This document shows, one piece after another, positions 43,443-52,641 of a DNA stretch of 64,000 bases. The translations under genes and the position numbers were made by a program. Source of the DNA: Bacteroidales bacterium (GTDB taxonomy: Bacteria > Bacteroidota > Bacteroidia > Bacteroidales > F082); NCBI GenBank assembly GCA_023229135.1, contig JALNZT010000014.1, positions 1 to 64,000 on the forward strand, in the 5' to 3' direction. The first letter of the stretch is position 1, and the number at the start of each line of letters is the position of its first letter. The notes below the pieces were generated by a model, which made no database searches, was not told the DNA's origin, and saw nothing but the letters and a program-made list of their open reading frames with translations.

Positions 43443-44915
43443 ATGAGGCGATTTTCAATATTTTCACTTTTAGTTACAGTTACGCTCCTTCTAATTATTT
43501 TTTCCTGTCGCAAGCAGGACGAAATCAGCCATAATACCGGCTTGAAACTTAGCTTTTCTGCTGACTCTGTAGTTTTTGATACCGTTTTTTCAAGCATTGG
43601 ATCGGCCACACAAAAGCTGATGATATACAATAAGAATAAGGAACGGCTCAATATCAGCTCAATTCGGCTTGGCAATGGCTCGGCTTCTGCTTTTAGGATG
43701 AATATTGACGGGATTTCAGGCGAAGAACTTTACGATATAGAAATTCCGGGAAACGACAGCCTGTTTGTTTTTTTACGCGTTACTATTGATCCGCGCGCTA
43801 TCAATAATCCATTTGTGGTAGAGGAAGACTTGTTTTTTGAAACCAATAATAACCAGCAAAGCGTGAAGCTGGTGGCCTGGGGGCAGGATGCTGTCTATGT
43901 TCTTGCAGATCAATATATCAGAGGCTTTCCGCCATTTAAAATCGTTGCTGACAGCCTTGAAACGACCATTTGGACCGCCGAAAAGCCTTATGTAGTTTAT
44001 GGTTATGCACTTATCAATTCCTATGGAACGCTGCGCATTGAAGCCGGCACACGCATTTATTTTCACGATAAATCAGGTTTATGGTCTTATAGCGAAGGCC
44101 AATTAATTGTTGCCGGAACAGCTGAACAGCCAGTACTTTTCAGGGGTGACCGACTGGAAAGCCGTGAAGGACTCGACTTCCGCAATGTGCCCGGCCAATG
44201 GGACCGTATTTGGCTGATGGAAGCCAGAGCAGGCGCCGATCACCAGATTTCACATGCCATAATTCGCAATGGATATATTGGCGTTCAGGCCGAATCATTT
44301 TTGAAACCTACAGCAGCAGCGCTGCGAATTGACAACACGATTATTGAAAATCATACCGGTATTGGCCTGTTTTCCAGGCTTTTTGCCATCGATGCCAAAA
44401 ATCTTGTGATAGCCAATTGCGGTGCTTACAATATGGCTTTGACGGGCGGTGGCGACTACAGATTTTTGCATACGACTGTTGCTAACAATTGGAATTATTC
44501 GGTAAGAAATAATCCGGCGATATTTTTCAATAATTTTCTGCTGGATTCACTTGAAAATCCTATTGCTATACCTTTCCAGTTTGAGATGGGAAACAGTATC
44601 GTTTATGGTTCTAACCGTGAAGAGTTTAACTATGAATTTGCTGCCGGCGCAGACACGAGCTATCGGTTTGAAAACTGCCTGGTAAAAACTGAAAGACGAC
44701 TAAGCAACTGGCCTGGTTTTGTAAATTCTATCGCCAACAAAGATCCTTTGTTTAAAGATTACGAAAACTTCAATTACCGTCCCGACACCTTATCACCGGT
44801 CATCGGCAAAGGCAAGTTGGAATTTGCACTGGAAGTTCCGTTAGACCTTGATGGCGTTTCGCGCACCGAAAGTTCTGATTTGGGTGCTTACCAATTTGTT
44901 CCGGGAAATCGTTAG
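43443..44915 (+). CDS. Right-handed beta-helix surface lipoprotein
   Basis: 490 residues. Lipobox-like LLLIIFSCRKQ makes it a lipoprotein. A beta-sandwich-like region (FDTVFSSIGSATQKLMIYN, about 40-150) precedes a parallel beta-helix (about 170-400; repeated short hydrophobic strands such as AIIRNGYIGVQAES, NTIIENHTGIGLFS, FLHTTVANNWNYSV), ending with a typical PVIGKGKLEF / DLDGVSRTESSDLGAYQF tail of these Bacteroidota proteins. Probably carbohydrate binding or adhesive; no catalytic residues stand out. Confidence 0.75.
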   Translation: MRRFSIFSLLVTVTLLLIIFSCRKQDEISHNTGLKLSFSADSVVFDTVFSSIGSATQKLMIYNKNKERLNISSIRLGNGSASAFRMNIDGISGEELYDIEIPGNDSLFVFLRVTIDPRAINNPFVVEEDLFFETNNNQQSVKLVAWGQDAVYVLADQYIRGFPPFKIVADSLETTIWTAEKPYVVYGYALINSYGTLRIEAGTRIYFHDKSGLWSYSEGQLIVAGTAEQPVLFRGDRLESREGLDFRNVPGQWDRIWLMEARAGADHQISHAIIRNGYIGVQAESFLKPTAAALRIDNTIIENHTGIGLFSRLFAIDAKNLVIANCGAYNMALTGGGDYRFLHTTVANNWNYSVRNNPAIFFNNFLLDSLENPIAIPFQFEMGNSIVYGSNREEFNYEFAAGADTSYRFENCLVKTERRLSNWPGFVNSIANKDPLFKDYENFNYRPDTLSPVIGKGKLEFALEVPLDLDGVSRTESSDLGAYQFVPGNR

Positions 44916-44926
44916 CAACTCAAAGC

Positions 44927-45439
44927 ATGATGATTATTGGCATTGGCGGAGCAAGCAGGGCAGGAAAAACTACCCTGGCAGAATGGATTAGGAAACAATT
45001 CCCACATCAAAAAATCCAGATATTATGTCAGGATGATTACGTTTTTCCCACCCAGCTTATTCCAAAGATTAATGACAGAATCGACTGGGAACATCCTGAT
45101 AGCATTGATCATGAAGCGTTTAGAAAAGCCATTATTGCTGAATCAAAATCCAATGACTTGGTAATTGTTGAAGGCCTGATGGTTTTTTACGACCAGCAGA
45201 CTAATGCCTTATTCGACAAAGCGTTACAGGTTGAAATTGACTTCGATACTTTTCTGGAGCGTAAAAAACACGACCACCGCTGGGGTCACGAACCAGCTTG
45301 GTATTTAAAACATATTTGGGAAAGCCACCTAAAATATGGTAAAATCCCTGAAGGACTATTTGCTATGAAAGTGGATGGCACAAAAAATTTCCAAAAAGCA
45401 GAACTTCTAAAATTCATTGATTTTAAAGCAAAAAAATGA
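44927..45439 (+). CDS. Uridine/nicotinamide riboside kinase-like P-loop kinase
   Basis: 170 residues. P-loop GIGGASRAGKTTLAEWI, the DDYVFP switch after the first strand (Asp-Asp expected for substrate hydroxyls), EHPDSIDHEAFRKAI, and VIVEGLMVFYD, the pattern of NRK1/uridine-kinase family proteins. Substrate uncertain: nicotinamide riboside or another nucleoside. It starts 11 bp after the beta-helix gene and its stop overlaps the next start (ATGA), so the two are probably made together. Confidence 0.75.
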   Translation: MMIIGIGGASRAGKTTLAEWIRKQFPHQKIQILCQDDYVFPTQLIPKINDRIDWEHPDSIDHEAFRKAIIAESKSNDLVIVEGLMVFYDQQTNALFDKALQVEIDFDTFLERKKHDHRWGHEPAWYLKHIWESHLKYGKIPEGLFAMKVDGTKNFQKAELLKFIDFKAKK

Positions 45440-46086
45440 AGCATATACTACTCGACAAAACGTGTGAATTTGTAAAGCAACGACTTCAAAACACTGAAAG
45501 TGGACACGATTGGCTTCATATTGAGCGGGTTTACCAAAACGCCTTACAACTCATTGAATCAATAAGTTGCAACAAAACTATCGTGCTTGTCGCAGTGCTT
45601 GTTCACGACCTGAACGACAGTAAGTTTAATGCCGGAAAAGAGCAAGCAATTTTAGCCGAGATCAAAACCTTTCTGCGAAATGCAGGCATGCTCGAAGAAG
45701 GGATTTCACAGGTGGAAAATATCATTGAAAATATGTCGTTTCGGCACAGCTTCCATCAGCAAAAGGAAAAATCCATTGAATTTCAAATTGTGCAGGACGC
45801 CGACCGCCTCGACGCCATTGGCGCCATCGGAATTGCCCGCGCATTCAGCTATGGCGGCTACAAACAACGTGCGTTTTATGATGAAACAGTACCAGAAATC
45901 ACGCACCAGTCAAGCGATTCGTACCAAAACAGCAAAGCTGCCACCATTTCACATTTTTATGAAAAACTGCTTCTGCTAAAAGACCAGATGAATACGCCGG
46001 CAGCGAAAAAGCTGGCAGAAAAAAGACACCAATTTATGTTGGATTTCTTAAAGCAGTTTGAAGCAGAACGATCCGGAAAGTCTTGA
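45436..46086 (+). CDS. HD-domain metal-dependent phosphohydrolase
   Basis: 216 residues with HD motifs in order: SGHDWLHIERV (His, Asp), LVAVLVHDLNDSKF (HD pair), then FRHSFHQQKEKSIEFQ and QIVQDADRLDAIGAIGIARA (Asp), as in YedJ/YpgQ-type nucleotide phosphohydrolases. It shares four bases with the kinase gene upstream; a nucleotide salvage or house-cleaning partnership is plausible but not shown. Confidence 0.85.
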   Translation: MKHILLDKTCEFVKQRLQNTESGHDWLHIERVYQNALQLIESISCNKTIVLVAVLVHDLNDSKFNAGKEQAILAEIKTFLRNAGMLEEGISQVENIIENMSFRHSFHQQKEKSIEFQIVQDADRLDAIGAIGIARAFSYGGYKQRAFYDETVPEITHQSSDSYQNSKAATISHFYEKLLLLKDQMNTPAAKKLAEKRHQFMLDFLKQFEAERSGKS

Positions 46087-47778
46087 TTAATAGATAAGTT
46101 GCATCCGCAATAAAGCAGTGTTTCCTACCTTATCCGTAACCTGTAAAGTAAACTGATTTTCTCCTTTTTTCAAGCGCTCATCGAACTCGTAAATAAGCAA
46201 ATCGTTTTTGGCATCGTAAGCCATCAACAACCAACTACCGTTAAGTGTGGCTTCGTAAGAATTAATACCCGACTGTTCATCTTTTATCTTGACTTTCAAG
46301 GTTTTTATCCCTTCACTTAGCTTTCCGTTTTTAAAGTTTACAGCTGAAATTTCAGGCTTTAAAGTATCCAAAAGCAGCGTAAATTCGCCCATCAGCCGTG
46401 GCTTAGCGGTGACAAAATCGCCAGAAATCTTACTGCCTTGAGCAGCTGCTTCCCCCTTGCCGTCGAGCTGTACCATATACAGTTTGGAAGAATTTACGTT
46501 TTTAGGAATTCTTATTCCCAAATCAAAAGATTTATGCACCGGAATAGCCTGGTCTCCAATAGTATAAATAGATGAAAAATAATTGCTGTCGACTTTTTGG
46601 TTGATGGTCAATTTTTCATCCCGGTAAAAACATTCCGGATTAATCTCGACATAAAAATCTGATTTTCGCAGCTCAAAAGCAGTTCCGGCTTTCACTAAAA
46701 CTCCTTCGGCAGCTCGCTTTGGAGTTGGCTTTTCGGCTTTTCTGCCAATCAACAAAAATGGTAAGCGCGAAATATTTCTATTAAAATCCATGACCACAAA
46801 TTCAGCTTGCACGGTATCGCCTTGGCGAAGTGTGATTATTCCGCTGTCTTTTTCGTAGATTCTCAGTTTATTCAAGGGATCGCGCTGGCTCCGAATGAGG
46901 CGTTTTTTGGTTTCAATAAAATAGGCATAGTCGATAAAACTGTTGATGTAGCGCGTTTCGGTAAATGAAAACCGATCAGCAGCATACTTGAAAATTGTCT
47001 GCTTATCCGACTTTAGTTCAACACTATACACGCCGTTTTTGTTAGGTGTATCGTTATGTTGGTCAATCACAGAAATCCCAAAAGCAAGTTCACCAATCCC
47101 ATAAATCGGCTGATGGTTGGGTAAGCGGTGCTGCTCGCCCCAGCCTTCCACCGCGCTATAAAACGCGTTTTCGGAACCGTTTACCTGTGCCGAATCAGAA
47201 AGCGGATAAGCAGCAAAAGTGCTGATTGCCGGTCGGATATAATCTTTCATCTCATAACCAAAATGAAGCGGGTTTAGCGGTTCCTGAGTTGCCCCATCCC
47301 TGATTTCAAAATGCAGGTGAGGACCGGCAGATGAACCGCTGTTTCCGGAAAGTCCGAGCTGTTGGCCTTTTTTCAAAACAAACTGATCTTTAGCAATATA
47401 CAGATTTACGGTATAATTTTTTTGAGCATATTGTTGCTGCTTAACCCAGGCTTCAATTTCGGGGCTAAAACGTTGCAAATGTGCATAAACTGAGGTAAAT
47501 CCTTCGGGATGATTGACATAAATTGCTTTCCCGAAACCGCCTGGCGACACTGCCACGCGGCTTACATAACCATCGCCGACAGCAAAAACCGGCTGACCTT
47601 CCAAGCCCTGGGTGCGTATGTCGATGCCCGAGTGAAAATGGTTGCTCCGCAGTTCAGCAAAAGTGCCCGAAAGATAAATAGGGATGTTCAGTGGCGAGCC
47701 ATATGTCGGATAATCTTGTTTTTGTTGCGCAAAAATCACTAACGGAAATAGCAATAAGGTTAGAAATACTTGTCTCAT
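46087..47778 (-). CDS. Exported M23 family metallopeptidase
   Basis: 563 residues with a signal peptide (LLLFPLVIFAQ). The M23/LytM domain is near the N-terminus (about residues 40-160): HFHSGIDIRTQGLEGQPV (HxxxD zinc ligands), then VYAHLQRF and GPHLHFEIRDG (HxH). The larger C-terminal part is Ig-like beta-rich, possibly binding the wall. Probably a peptidoglycan hydrolase or an envelope-scaffold protein; the catalytic set is complete. It begins 1 bp after the HAD gene stop. Confidence 0.88.
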   Translation of the reverse strand: MRQVFLTLLLFPLVIFAQQKQDYPTYGSPLNIPIYLSGTFAELRSNHFHSGIDIRTQGLEGQPVFAVGDGYVSRVAVSPGGFGKAIYVNHPEGFTSVYAHLQRFSPEIEAWVKQQQYAQKNYTVNLYIAKDQFVLKKGQQLGLSGNSGSSAGPHLHFEIRDGATQEPLNPLHFGYEMKDYIRPAISTFAAYPLSDSAQVNGSENAFYSAVEGWGEQHRLPNHQPIYGIGELAFGISVIDQHNDTPNKNGVYSVELKSDKQTIFKYAADRFSFTETRYINSFIDYAYFIETKKRLIRSQRDPLNKLRIYEKDSGIITLRQGDTVQAEFVVMDFNRNISRLPFLLIGRKAEKPTPKRAAEGVLVKAGTAFELRKSDFYVEINPECFYRDEKLTINQKVDSNYFSSIYTIGDQAIPVHKSFDLGIRIPKNVNSSKLYMVQLDGKGEAAAQGSKISGDFVTAKPRLMGEFTLLLDTLKPEISAVNFKNGKLSEGIKTLKVKIKDEQSGINSYEATLNGSWLLMAYDAKNDLLIYEFDERLKKGENQFTLQVTDKVGNTALLRMQLIY

Positions 47779-47779
47779 T

Positions 47780-48256
47780 TTAAAAATATTGGATTAGTTC
47801 ATGCATCCGACGGATGATTATATCAGCATCAGGAAAATCGCCAGAGAGGCCGTTTTCATTGAAAAATACAGTAAATAGTCCGGCTTTCTTTGCGCTGGAG
47901 ATATCCTTGTCGTACAAATTTCCGATCATCACAGCATCCTCAGGCTGAAGCTTGCTAAGGCTTAAAATACGTTCAAAAAACCGTGGATCAGGTTTGGCAA
48001 ATCCCAGGTCCACTTTTGAATAAAAATGCTGGAAATAGCGATCTGCATCCATCCGTTTCAACGCTTTTTTCATCTCCGCAGTATCAGAATGCGAGGCACT
48101 GGTCGCAATGATACATACGTATTTTTGATGCAGTTTTTGCAAGCTTTCAGCTGCCCCCGGAATCCAAGCAACTTCTTTCCATTCTGAAACCGGTCCCGGC
48201 TCTTCGAAATCGCGCATAATGGTATCGCCCCAATCAAAAATCAATGCTTTAATCAT
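47780..48256 (-). CDS. HAD superfamily hydrolase
   Basis: 158 residues. Motif I is ALIFDWGDTIMRDFEE (DxGDT variant of DxDxT), motif II IIATSASHSD, motif III/IV around DLGFAKPDPRFFERIL and DAVMIGNLYDKDISSAKKAG. The motif I second Asp is retained. Phosphatase activity is likely; substrate unknown. It precedes the M23 gene in one leftward unit. Confidence 0.8.
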   Translation of the reverse strand: MIKALIFDWGDTIMRDFEEPGPVSEWKEVAWIPGAAESLQKLHQKYVCIIATSASHSDTAEMKKALKRMDADRYFQHFYSKVDLGFAKPDPRFFERILSLSKLQPEDAVMIGNLYDKDISSAKKAGLFTVFFNENGLSGDFPDADIIIRRMHELIQYF

Positions 48257-48336
48257 CGTATAAGTTTCTGCAAAAATACCTAAAAGATGGGAGCTTCAAG
48301 CTATCCGAATACCCAAGCTGCCATTCCTATTTTTTG

Positions 48337-48344
48337 TACTTTTG
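48337..48344 (+). promoter_or_regulatory. -7 promoter box for the lipoprotein-LtaS-like operon
   Basis: TACTTTTG, matching TAnnTTTG, lies 104 bp upstream of the lipoprotein start, so the leader would be about 95 nt. Confidence 0.45.
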
Positions 48345-48448
48345 CCTGTTGATTTACTGTTCTATCAAACGTATTGCAGTAAAGGTCATGCACATTTTTA
48401 GAAAAAAAATCACTAAAAACAAAAGTCTGGCTTCAAAATCATTGAATC

Positions 48449-48802
48449 ATGAAAAGACAATACCTTATTTTTATCACACTTTTTTCATTCATTTTTGCCG
48501 CAGTGCTGGGTTCCTGCAACAAAGCCGAAGATGTTGACGATCCGTATCCGCCGTTTATCGTGCTAAAAGGTGCTAATCCAACCTGGTCGCAGCTGGGAGA
48601 GCCTTATACCGATGCCGGAGCGGAGGCTTTTGATATTACCGCAAACCGTGACACCATTAATATAAGTACGCGCCTGACCAAAACCGACAATATAAACATC
48701 AATGAAACGGGCTCCTATAAAGTTTTTTATGATGTTTCGGACGCAAGTGGAAATAAGGCAGAACAAGCCGTACGAGCGGTTTATGTGAATCGGTTTAAAT
48801 AG
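48449..48802 (+). CDS. DUF5011-type lipoprotein
   Basis: 117 residues with a lipobox in AVLGSCNKAED. The body has an Ig-like fold of the DUF5011 class (LGEPYTDAGAEAFDITANRD, INETGSYKVFYDVSDASGNK), normally a cell-surface Ig module. Starts the five-gene rightward operon; 18 bp separate it from the transferase gene. Whether it interacts with that enzyme is unknown. Confidence 0.7.
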   Translation: MKRQYLIFITLFSFIFAAVLGSCNKAEDVDDPYPPFIVLKGANPTWSQLGEPYTDAGAEAFDITANRDTINISTRLTKTDNININETGSYKVFYDVSDASGNKAEQAVRAVYVNRFK

Positions 48803-48820
48803 TTTAACAGCAGAAAACAA

Positions 48821-50749
48821 ATGATTCACTTCCCTTACACCAAACGTATTCCATTACCGCTATTGCTACTGTTTCGCCTGTTTGTGGTGCTGTTGCTGAT
48901 GGGTTTGAGCCGTTGGGTTTTTTATATCTTCAACCAAAGCAGCTTCGCACAAATCGGCTTTTGGGAACTTATGAAGCTGTTTTTTGTCGGGATACGTTTT
49001 GATATTTCTGCTATCGCGATGGTCAACGTGCTGCTTATCTTGCTGATGGCCATCCCGACGGGGATAAAATACACGCCGCTTTACACTAAGATTACAAATT
49101 ATATTTACATCTGGTTCAACGCTATAGCCATTGGCGCAAACCTGATTGACGTGATTTATTTCCGGTATATTTCAAAGAGAACAACCGGTGAGCTGTGGCA
49201 ATTTTTTGGTAATTCAAGCGAAAATACTGTCCAGCTGATGTTGCAATTTATCACCGACTTCTGGTATATGTGGGTGATTTGGCTGGTATTTTTGTGGCTG
49301 CTTGTAAAATCGAGCCGAATTTTTGTACCGCATTTTCCGTCGGCCATACGCACTAAAAAATGGTATTTCACGCAAAGTATATTTCTCATTTTCAGCCTGG
49401 CATTTATTGTTGTCGCTACCCGTGGCGGTTTTCAGCTAAAGCCTATTAGCCTTGTAAATGCGGGAAATTACACCTCAAGCCAAAACATTCCTTTAGTCCT
49501 TAATACGCCTTTTTCGATTATAAAAACCCTTGGAAAGCAACAACTTGACACCAAAAGCTATTTTGACGAAAAAGAATTGCAAGCAATTTACACACCGGTT
49601 CATACAAAAACGGCGGTAAATTTTGCCGGAGCAAAAAGCCTGCAAAAACCCAATATCATTATTATTATTCTGGAAAGTTTCGGGCGCGAAAAAATCCAGT
49701 TTTATAACCCACAAACGCAGGGTAGCATCACGCCATTTTTAGACAGTTTGTTGGCGCGAAGCCTTGCCTTTAACGGCTGGGCCAACGGACGGCGTTCCAT
49801 TGAAGCGCTGCCGGCTATTCTGGCCGGAATTCCGTCACTGATGCCGATTGATTATCCCAGCTCGGCTTATGCCGGAAACAGGCTGAAAGGCTTGGGAACA
49901 CTGCTTAAAGCAGAGGCATATCAGACGGCATTTTTTCATGGTGGCAACAATGGCACCATGCATTTTGATGCTAGCGCTAAAACGCTTGGCTTTGATGCTT
50001 ATTTTGGCCGAAACGAATACGCTAATGAGTCCGATTTCGATGGGCGCTGGGGTATTTTTGATGACGCATTTTTTAGCTATACAGTTGACGAAATGAGCCG
50101 GTTTGAACTGCCTTTTGCTGCAGTTTTGTTCTCGCTTTCATCACACCATCCTTTTACGCTGCCCGACGGATTTGAAGCACAGAAAAACCTCAGCCCTTTT
50201 GAAAATAGCATGCTTTATACGGATTTCGCGCTACGTAATTTCTTTGCGAAGGCGTCGCAGCAAAGCTGGTTTCAAAACAGCGTCTTCGTAATCACCGCAG
50301 ATCACACCCATCCCGAACCTGAAACATCCTGGTTTAAAAACAGTTTGGGAATTTACGCCATTCCACTGGCGCTATTTAGCCCGAAATTAGAAGCCCACGG
50401 ACCTCAAACAAAAATGGCACAGCATACTGATATTATGCCGACAGTGCTCTCCTTGATTAATTATCCGGAGGATTTTCTTGCTTTTGGAAATAACCTACTG
50501 GATACCAATGCTTCAAGCTGGCATATCAGTTATATCAACCAAAGCTATCAGCTAAACGACGGAAACTATTTTTTGCAATTTGACGGCTCAAAAACTACAG
50601 GTTTTTATGCGCTTGCTAACGATTCGTTGCTTCAAAACGACTTGAAAGAGCAGCAGTTACCAGTACAAAAAGCTATGGAAGAGCAACTCAAAGCTATCCT
50701 ACAGCAATATAATAACAGGATGATTACCAACAATTTATTTGTCAAATAA
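48821..50749 (+). CDS. LtaS-like membrane sulfatase-fold phosphoglycerol transferase
   Basis: 642 residues. Five membrane helices (to about residue 215) precede an alkaline-phosphatase-superfamily domain: NIIIIILESFGREKIQFYN (metal Glu), NGRRSIEALPAILAGIPSLM (candidate Ser/Thr nucleophile in the conserved position), FHGGNNGTMHFD, and VITADHTHPE (metal Asp-His). This is the LTA synthase / OpgB-like family. Bacteroidota lack teichoic acids, so it may add phosphoglycerol or phosphoethanolamine to a glycan or lipid. Its stop overlaps the diacylglycerol kinase gene (TAATG), linking it to recycling of the diacylglycerol by-product. Confidence 0.82.
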   Translation: MIHFPYTKRIPLPLLLLFRLFVVLLLMGLSRWVFYIFNQSSFAQIGFWELMKLFFVGIRFDISAIAMVNVLLILLMAIPTGIKYTPLYTKITNYIYIWFNAIAIGANLIDVIYFRYISKRTTGELWQFFGNSSENTVQLMLQFITDFWYMWVIWLVFLWLLVKSSRIFVPHFPSAIRTKKWYFTQSIFLIFSLAFIVVATRGGFQLKPISLVNAGNYTSSQNIPLVLNTPFSIIKTLGKQQLDTKSYFDEKELQAIYTPVHTKTAVNFAGAKSLQKPNIIIIILESFGREKIQFYNPQTQGSITPFLDSLLARSLAFNGWANGRRSIEALPAILAGIPSLMPIDYPSSAYAGNRLKGLGTLLKAEAYQTAFFHGGNNGTMHFDASAKTLGFDAYFGRNEYANESDFDGRWGIFDDAFFSYTVDEMSRFELPFAAVLFSLSSHHPFTLPDGFEAQKNLSPFENSMLYTDFALRNFFAKASQQSWFQNSVFVITADHTHPEPETSWFKNSLGIYAIPLALFSPKLEAHGPQTKMAQHTDIMPTVLSLINYPEDFLAFGNNLLDTNASSWHISYINQSYQLNDGNYFLQFDGSKTTGFYALANDSLLQNDLKEQQLPVQKAMEEQLKAILQQYNNRMITNNLFVK

Positions 50750-51651
50750 TGAAGAAAAAGAAGCTCCTGTTTATTGTCAACCCAATTTCGGGCAGCAGCC
50801 ATAAAGAAAGCTTCCCTGGTTTAGTAGATAGCCTGCTCGATAAATCTAAATACGACTACGAGATCAAATACACAGAAAGGGCTGGCCATGCATCGGAAAT
50901 CAGCAAGACAGCAGTAGCCGAGAATGTAGATGTGGTAGTTGCTGTGGGCGGCGACGGCACCATTAATGAGGTAGCGCGCTGTTTGGTAAACACAACAACA
51001 CAACTGGGAATTATTCCGAGCGGATCGGGTAATGGCTTGGCCCGCCATTTGAACATCCCACTAAATTTTGAAGGTGCTTTACGCTTGATCAACAAGGGCG
51101 TTTGCAGCAAAATTGATACCGCAACTATCCATGATGAGGTTTTTATCAGTATTGCCGGTGTGGGATTTGATGCGCTGGTAGCCAAACTTTTTGCGGAAAA
51201 TACCAATCGTGGATTTTTCACCTATTTTAAGATTGTGGCAGCCAAATTTCAGTCGTACAAACCCAAACATTATACCTTAATTTTAGACAACAAAACCACT
51301 ATTGAAACAGACGCGCTTTTCATTGCCTTCGCCAACTCCAGCCAGTTTGGTTACAACACAACCATAGCGCCCGAAGCCAAGCTAAATGACGGGCTTTTAG
51401 ACGTTTGTGTAGTTGAAAAACCGCCTATTTTTGAGATGCCGCTCATCATCAATTTGCTGTTGCTCAAACGCATACATAAGTCAAAGTTTGTGCAGATTTA
51501 TAAAGCCTCAGAAATTTTGGTGAAGCGCAATAAAAACCGGACGATCAACCTGGATGGTGAGCCGCTGAAACTCAAGAAAAACCTGAAGATACAGGTAAAC
51601 CCTTTAAGTTTAAATGTATTAATGCCAAAGACTTATGAAGAAGAAATCTAA
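50749..51651 (+). CDS. Diacylglycerol-kinase-family lipid kinase
   Basis: 300 residues. The DAGK catalytic domain shows VVAVGGDGTINEVARCLV and LGIIPSGSGNGLARHLNIP, and the C-terminal half ends with a conserved INLDGEPLKLKKNLKIQV, matching DgkB/YegS. No membrane helix. Start overlaps the LtaS-like stop by one base, so the two proteins are probably made in ratio. In Gram-positive bacteria DgkB recycles diacylglycerol released by LtaS; the same use is likely here, inferred from the pairing. Sphingosine or ceramide kinase activity is the alternative. Confidence 0.85.
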   Translation: MKKKKLLFIVNPISGSSHKESFPGLVDSLLDKSKYDYEIKYTERAGHASEISKTAVAENVDVVVAVGGDGTINEVARCLVNTTTQLGIIPSGSGNGLARHLNIPLNFEGALRLINKGVCSKIDTATIHDEVFISIAGVGFDALVAKLFAENTNRGFFTYFKIVAAKFQSYKPKHYTLILDNKTTIETDALFIAFANSSQFGYNTTIAPEAKLNDGLLDVCVVEKPPIFEMPLIINLLLLKRIHKSKFVQIYKASEILVKRNKNRTINLDGEPLKLKKNLKIQVNPLSLNVLMPKTYEEEI

Positions 51652-51973
51652 TGAAGAACTGGTTTATTCCACCAATTCCAATCTCAACTTTGAAGCAGAG
51701 GAAACACAAACCGAAACCCTAAAACCTTCGCAGCAGAAGCTCCGTATTTTTCTGGATAAAAAGCAGCGCGGCGGCAAAAAAGTAAGCCTGATTAGCGGTT
51801 TTGTGGGCAATGAAAGCGACATACAGGAGTTGGGCAAATCTCTGAAATCCAGTTGCGGAACGGGTGGCAGCGTAAAAGACGGCGAAATATTAATTCAAGG
51901 CGATTTCAGGGATCGGCTGCTTGAGCTGCTATTAAAAAAAGGCTATTCGCAAACAAAAAAAGCTGGTGGCTGA
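51635..51973 (+). CDS. SUI1/YciH-family translation factor
   Basis: 112 residues. The SUI1 domain is complete (about 35-110: RGGKKVSLISGFVGNESDIQ, KSLKSSCGTGGSVKDGEI, QGDFRDRLLELLLKKGY). It resembles eIF1/YciH, which affects start-codon selection fidelity in bacteria. It overlaps the kinase gene by 17 bp and the methyltransferase start by one base, so it is translated within the operon rather than from its own transcript. No functional link to lipid metabolism is evident. Confidence 0.9.
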   Translation: MKKKSNEELVYSTNSNLNFEAEETQTETLKPSQQKLRIFLDKKQRGGKKVSLISGFVGNESDIQELGKSLKSSCGTGGSVKDGEILIQGDFRDRLLELLLKKGYSQTKKAGG

Positions 51974-52578
51974 TGTTGGAAGATAACTTGTCTGATTTTT
52001 CTGTCTCCTATTGGGATTCACATTACGGCCAGAGTAAGCCCGGCTGGGACATGGGAAGTGTGTCGCCACCTATTCGAGAATATATTGATCAACTGCAAAA
52101 CAAAAAACTCCGGATTTTAGTTCCTGGAGCCGGCAGAGGTTGGGAGGTAAAATACCTGTTTGAGCAAGGGTTTGAGAATACTTTTCTGCTCGACTTTTCA
52201 AAAAATGCCATCGAACAGTTTCGACTTCTTTGTCCACAATTCCCTGATTCAAATATCATTAACGATGATTTCTTCACACATAACAGCCATTACGACCTGG
52301 TTTTAGAACAGACGTTTTTCAGCTCGCTGATCCCCGGTAGACGAATAAATTATGTTCAAAAAATGCATCAACTACTAAAACCTGATGGCAAGCTTTGCGG
52401 CTTACTTTTTAACCATAAATTTGAAAACACGGAACCACCCTTTGGTGATACGGTGGATATTTATGAAAGGCTTTTCAGAAATTATTTTCAGTTTGAGCAC
52501 TTTGAAATAGCCTACAACTCTATTAAACCGCGTGCCGGGAGAGAAATATTTTTTCTTCTAAAAAAAATTGATTTGTAA
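51973..52578 (+). CDS. TPMT-like SAM-dependent methyltransferase
   Basis: 201 residues. Typical start YWDSHYGQSKPGWDMG, SAM loop ILVPGAGRGWEVKYL (GxGRGxE), then LEQTFFSSLIPGRRINYVQK and KPDGKLCGLLFNHKF. These match the thiopurine S-methyltransferase / HOL family, which methylates thiols, halides or sulfide. Overlaps the SUI1 stop by one base and ends the operon. Substrate unknown. Confidence 0.85.
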   Translation: MLEDNLSDFSVSYWDSHYGQSKPGWDMGSVSPPIREYIDQLQNKKLRILVPGAGRGWEVKYLFEQGFENTFLLDFSKNAIEQFRLLCPQFPDSNIINDDFFTHNSHYDLVLEQTFFSSLIPGRRINYVQKMHQLLKPDGKLCGLLFNHKFENTEPPFGDTVDIYERLFRNYFQFEHFEIAYNSIKPRAGREIFFLLKKIDL

Positions 52579-52641
52579 AATTGTCTTAGAATTCTGTATA
52601 TTCGCCTTTAAATTGAGACAACTATTAAAATATTGAAATCT

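Noticed and set aside
43409..43675. Antisense frame over the beta-helix lipoprotein start
   Set aside because: Conflicts with the lipoprotein and both divergent promoters.
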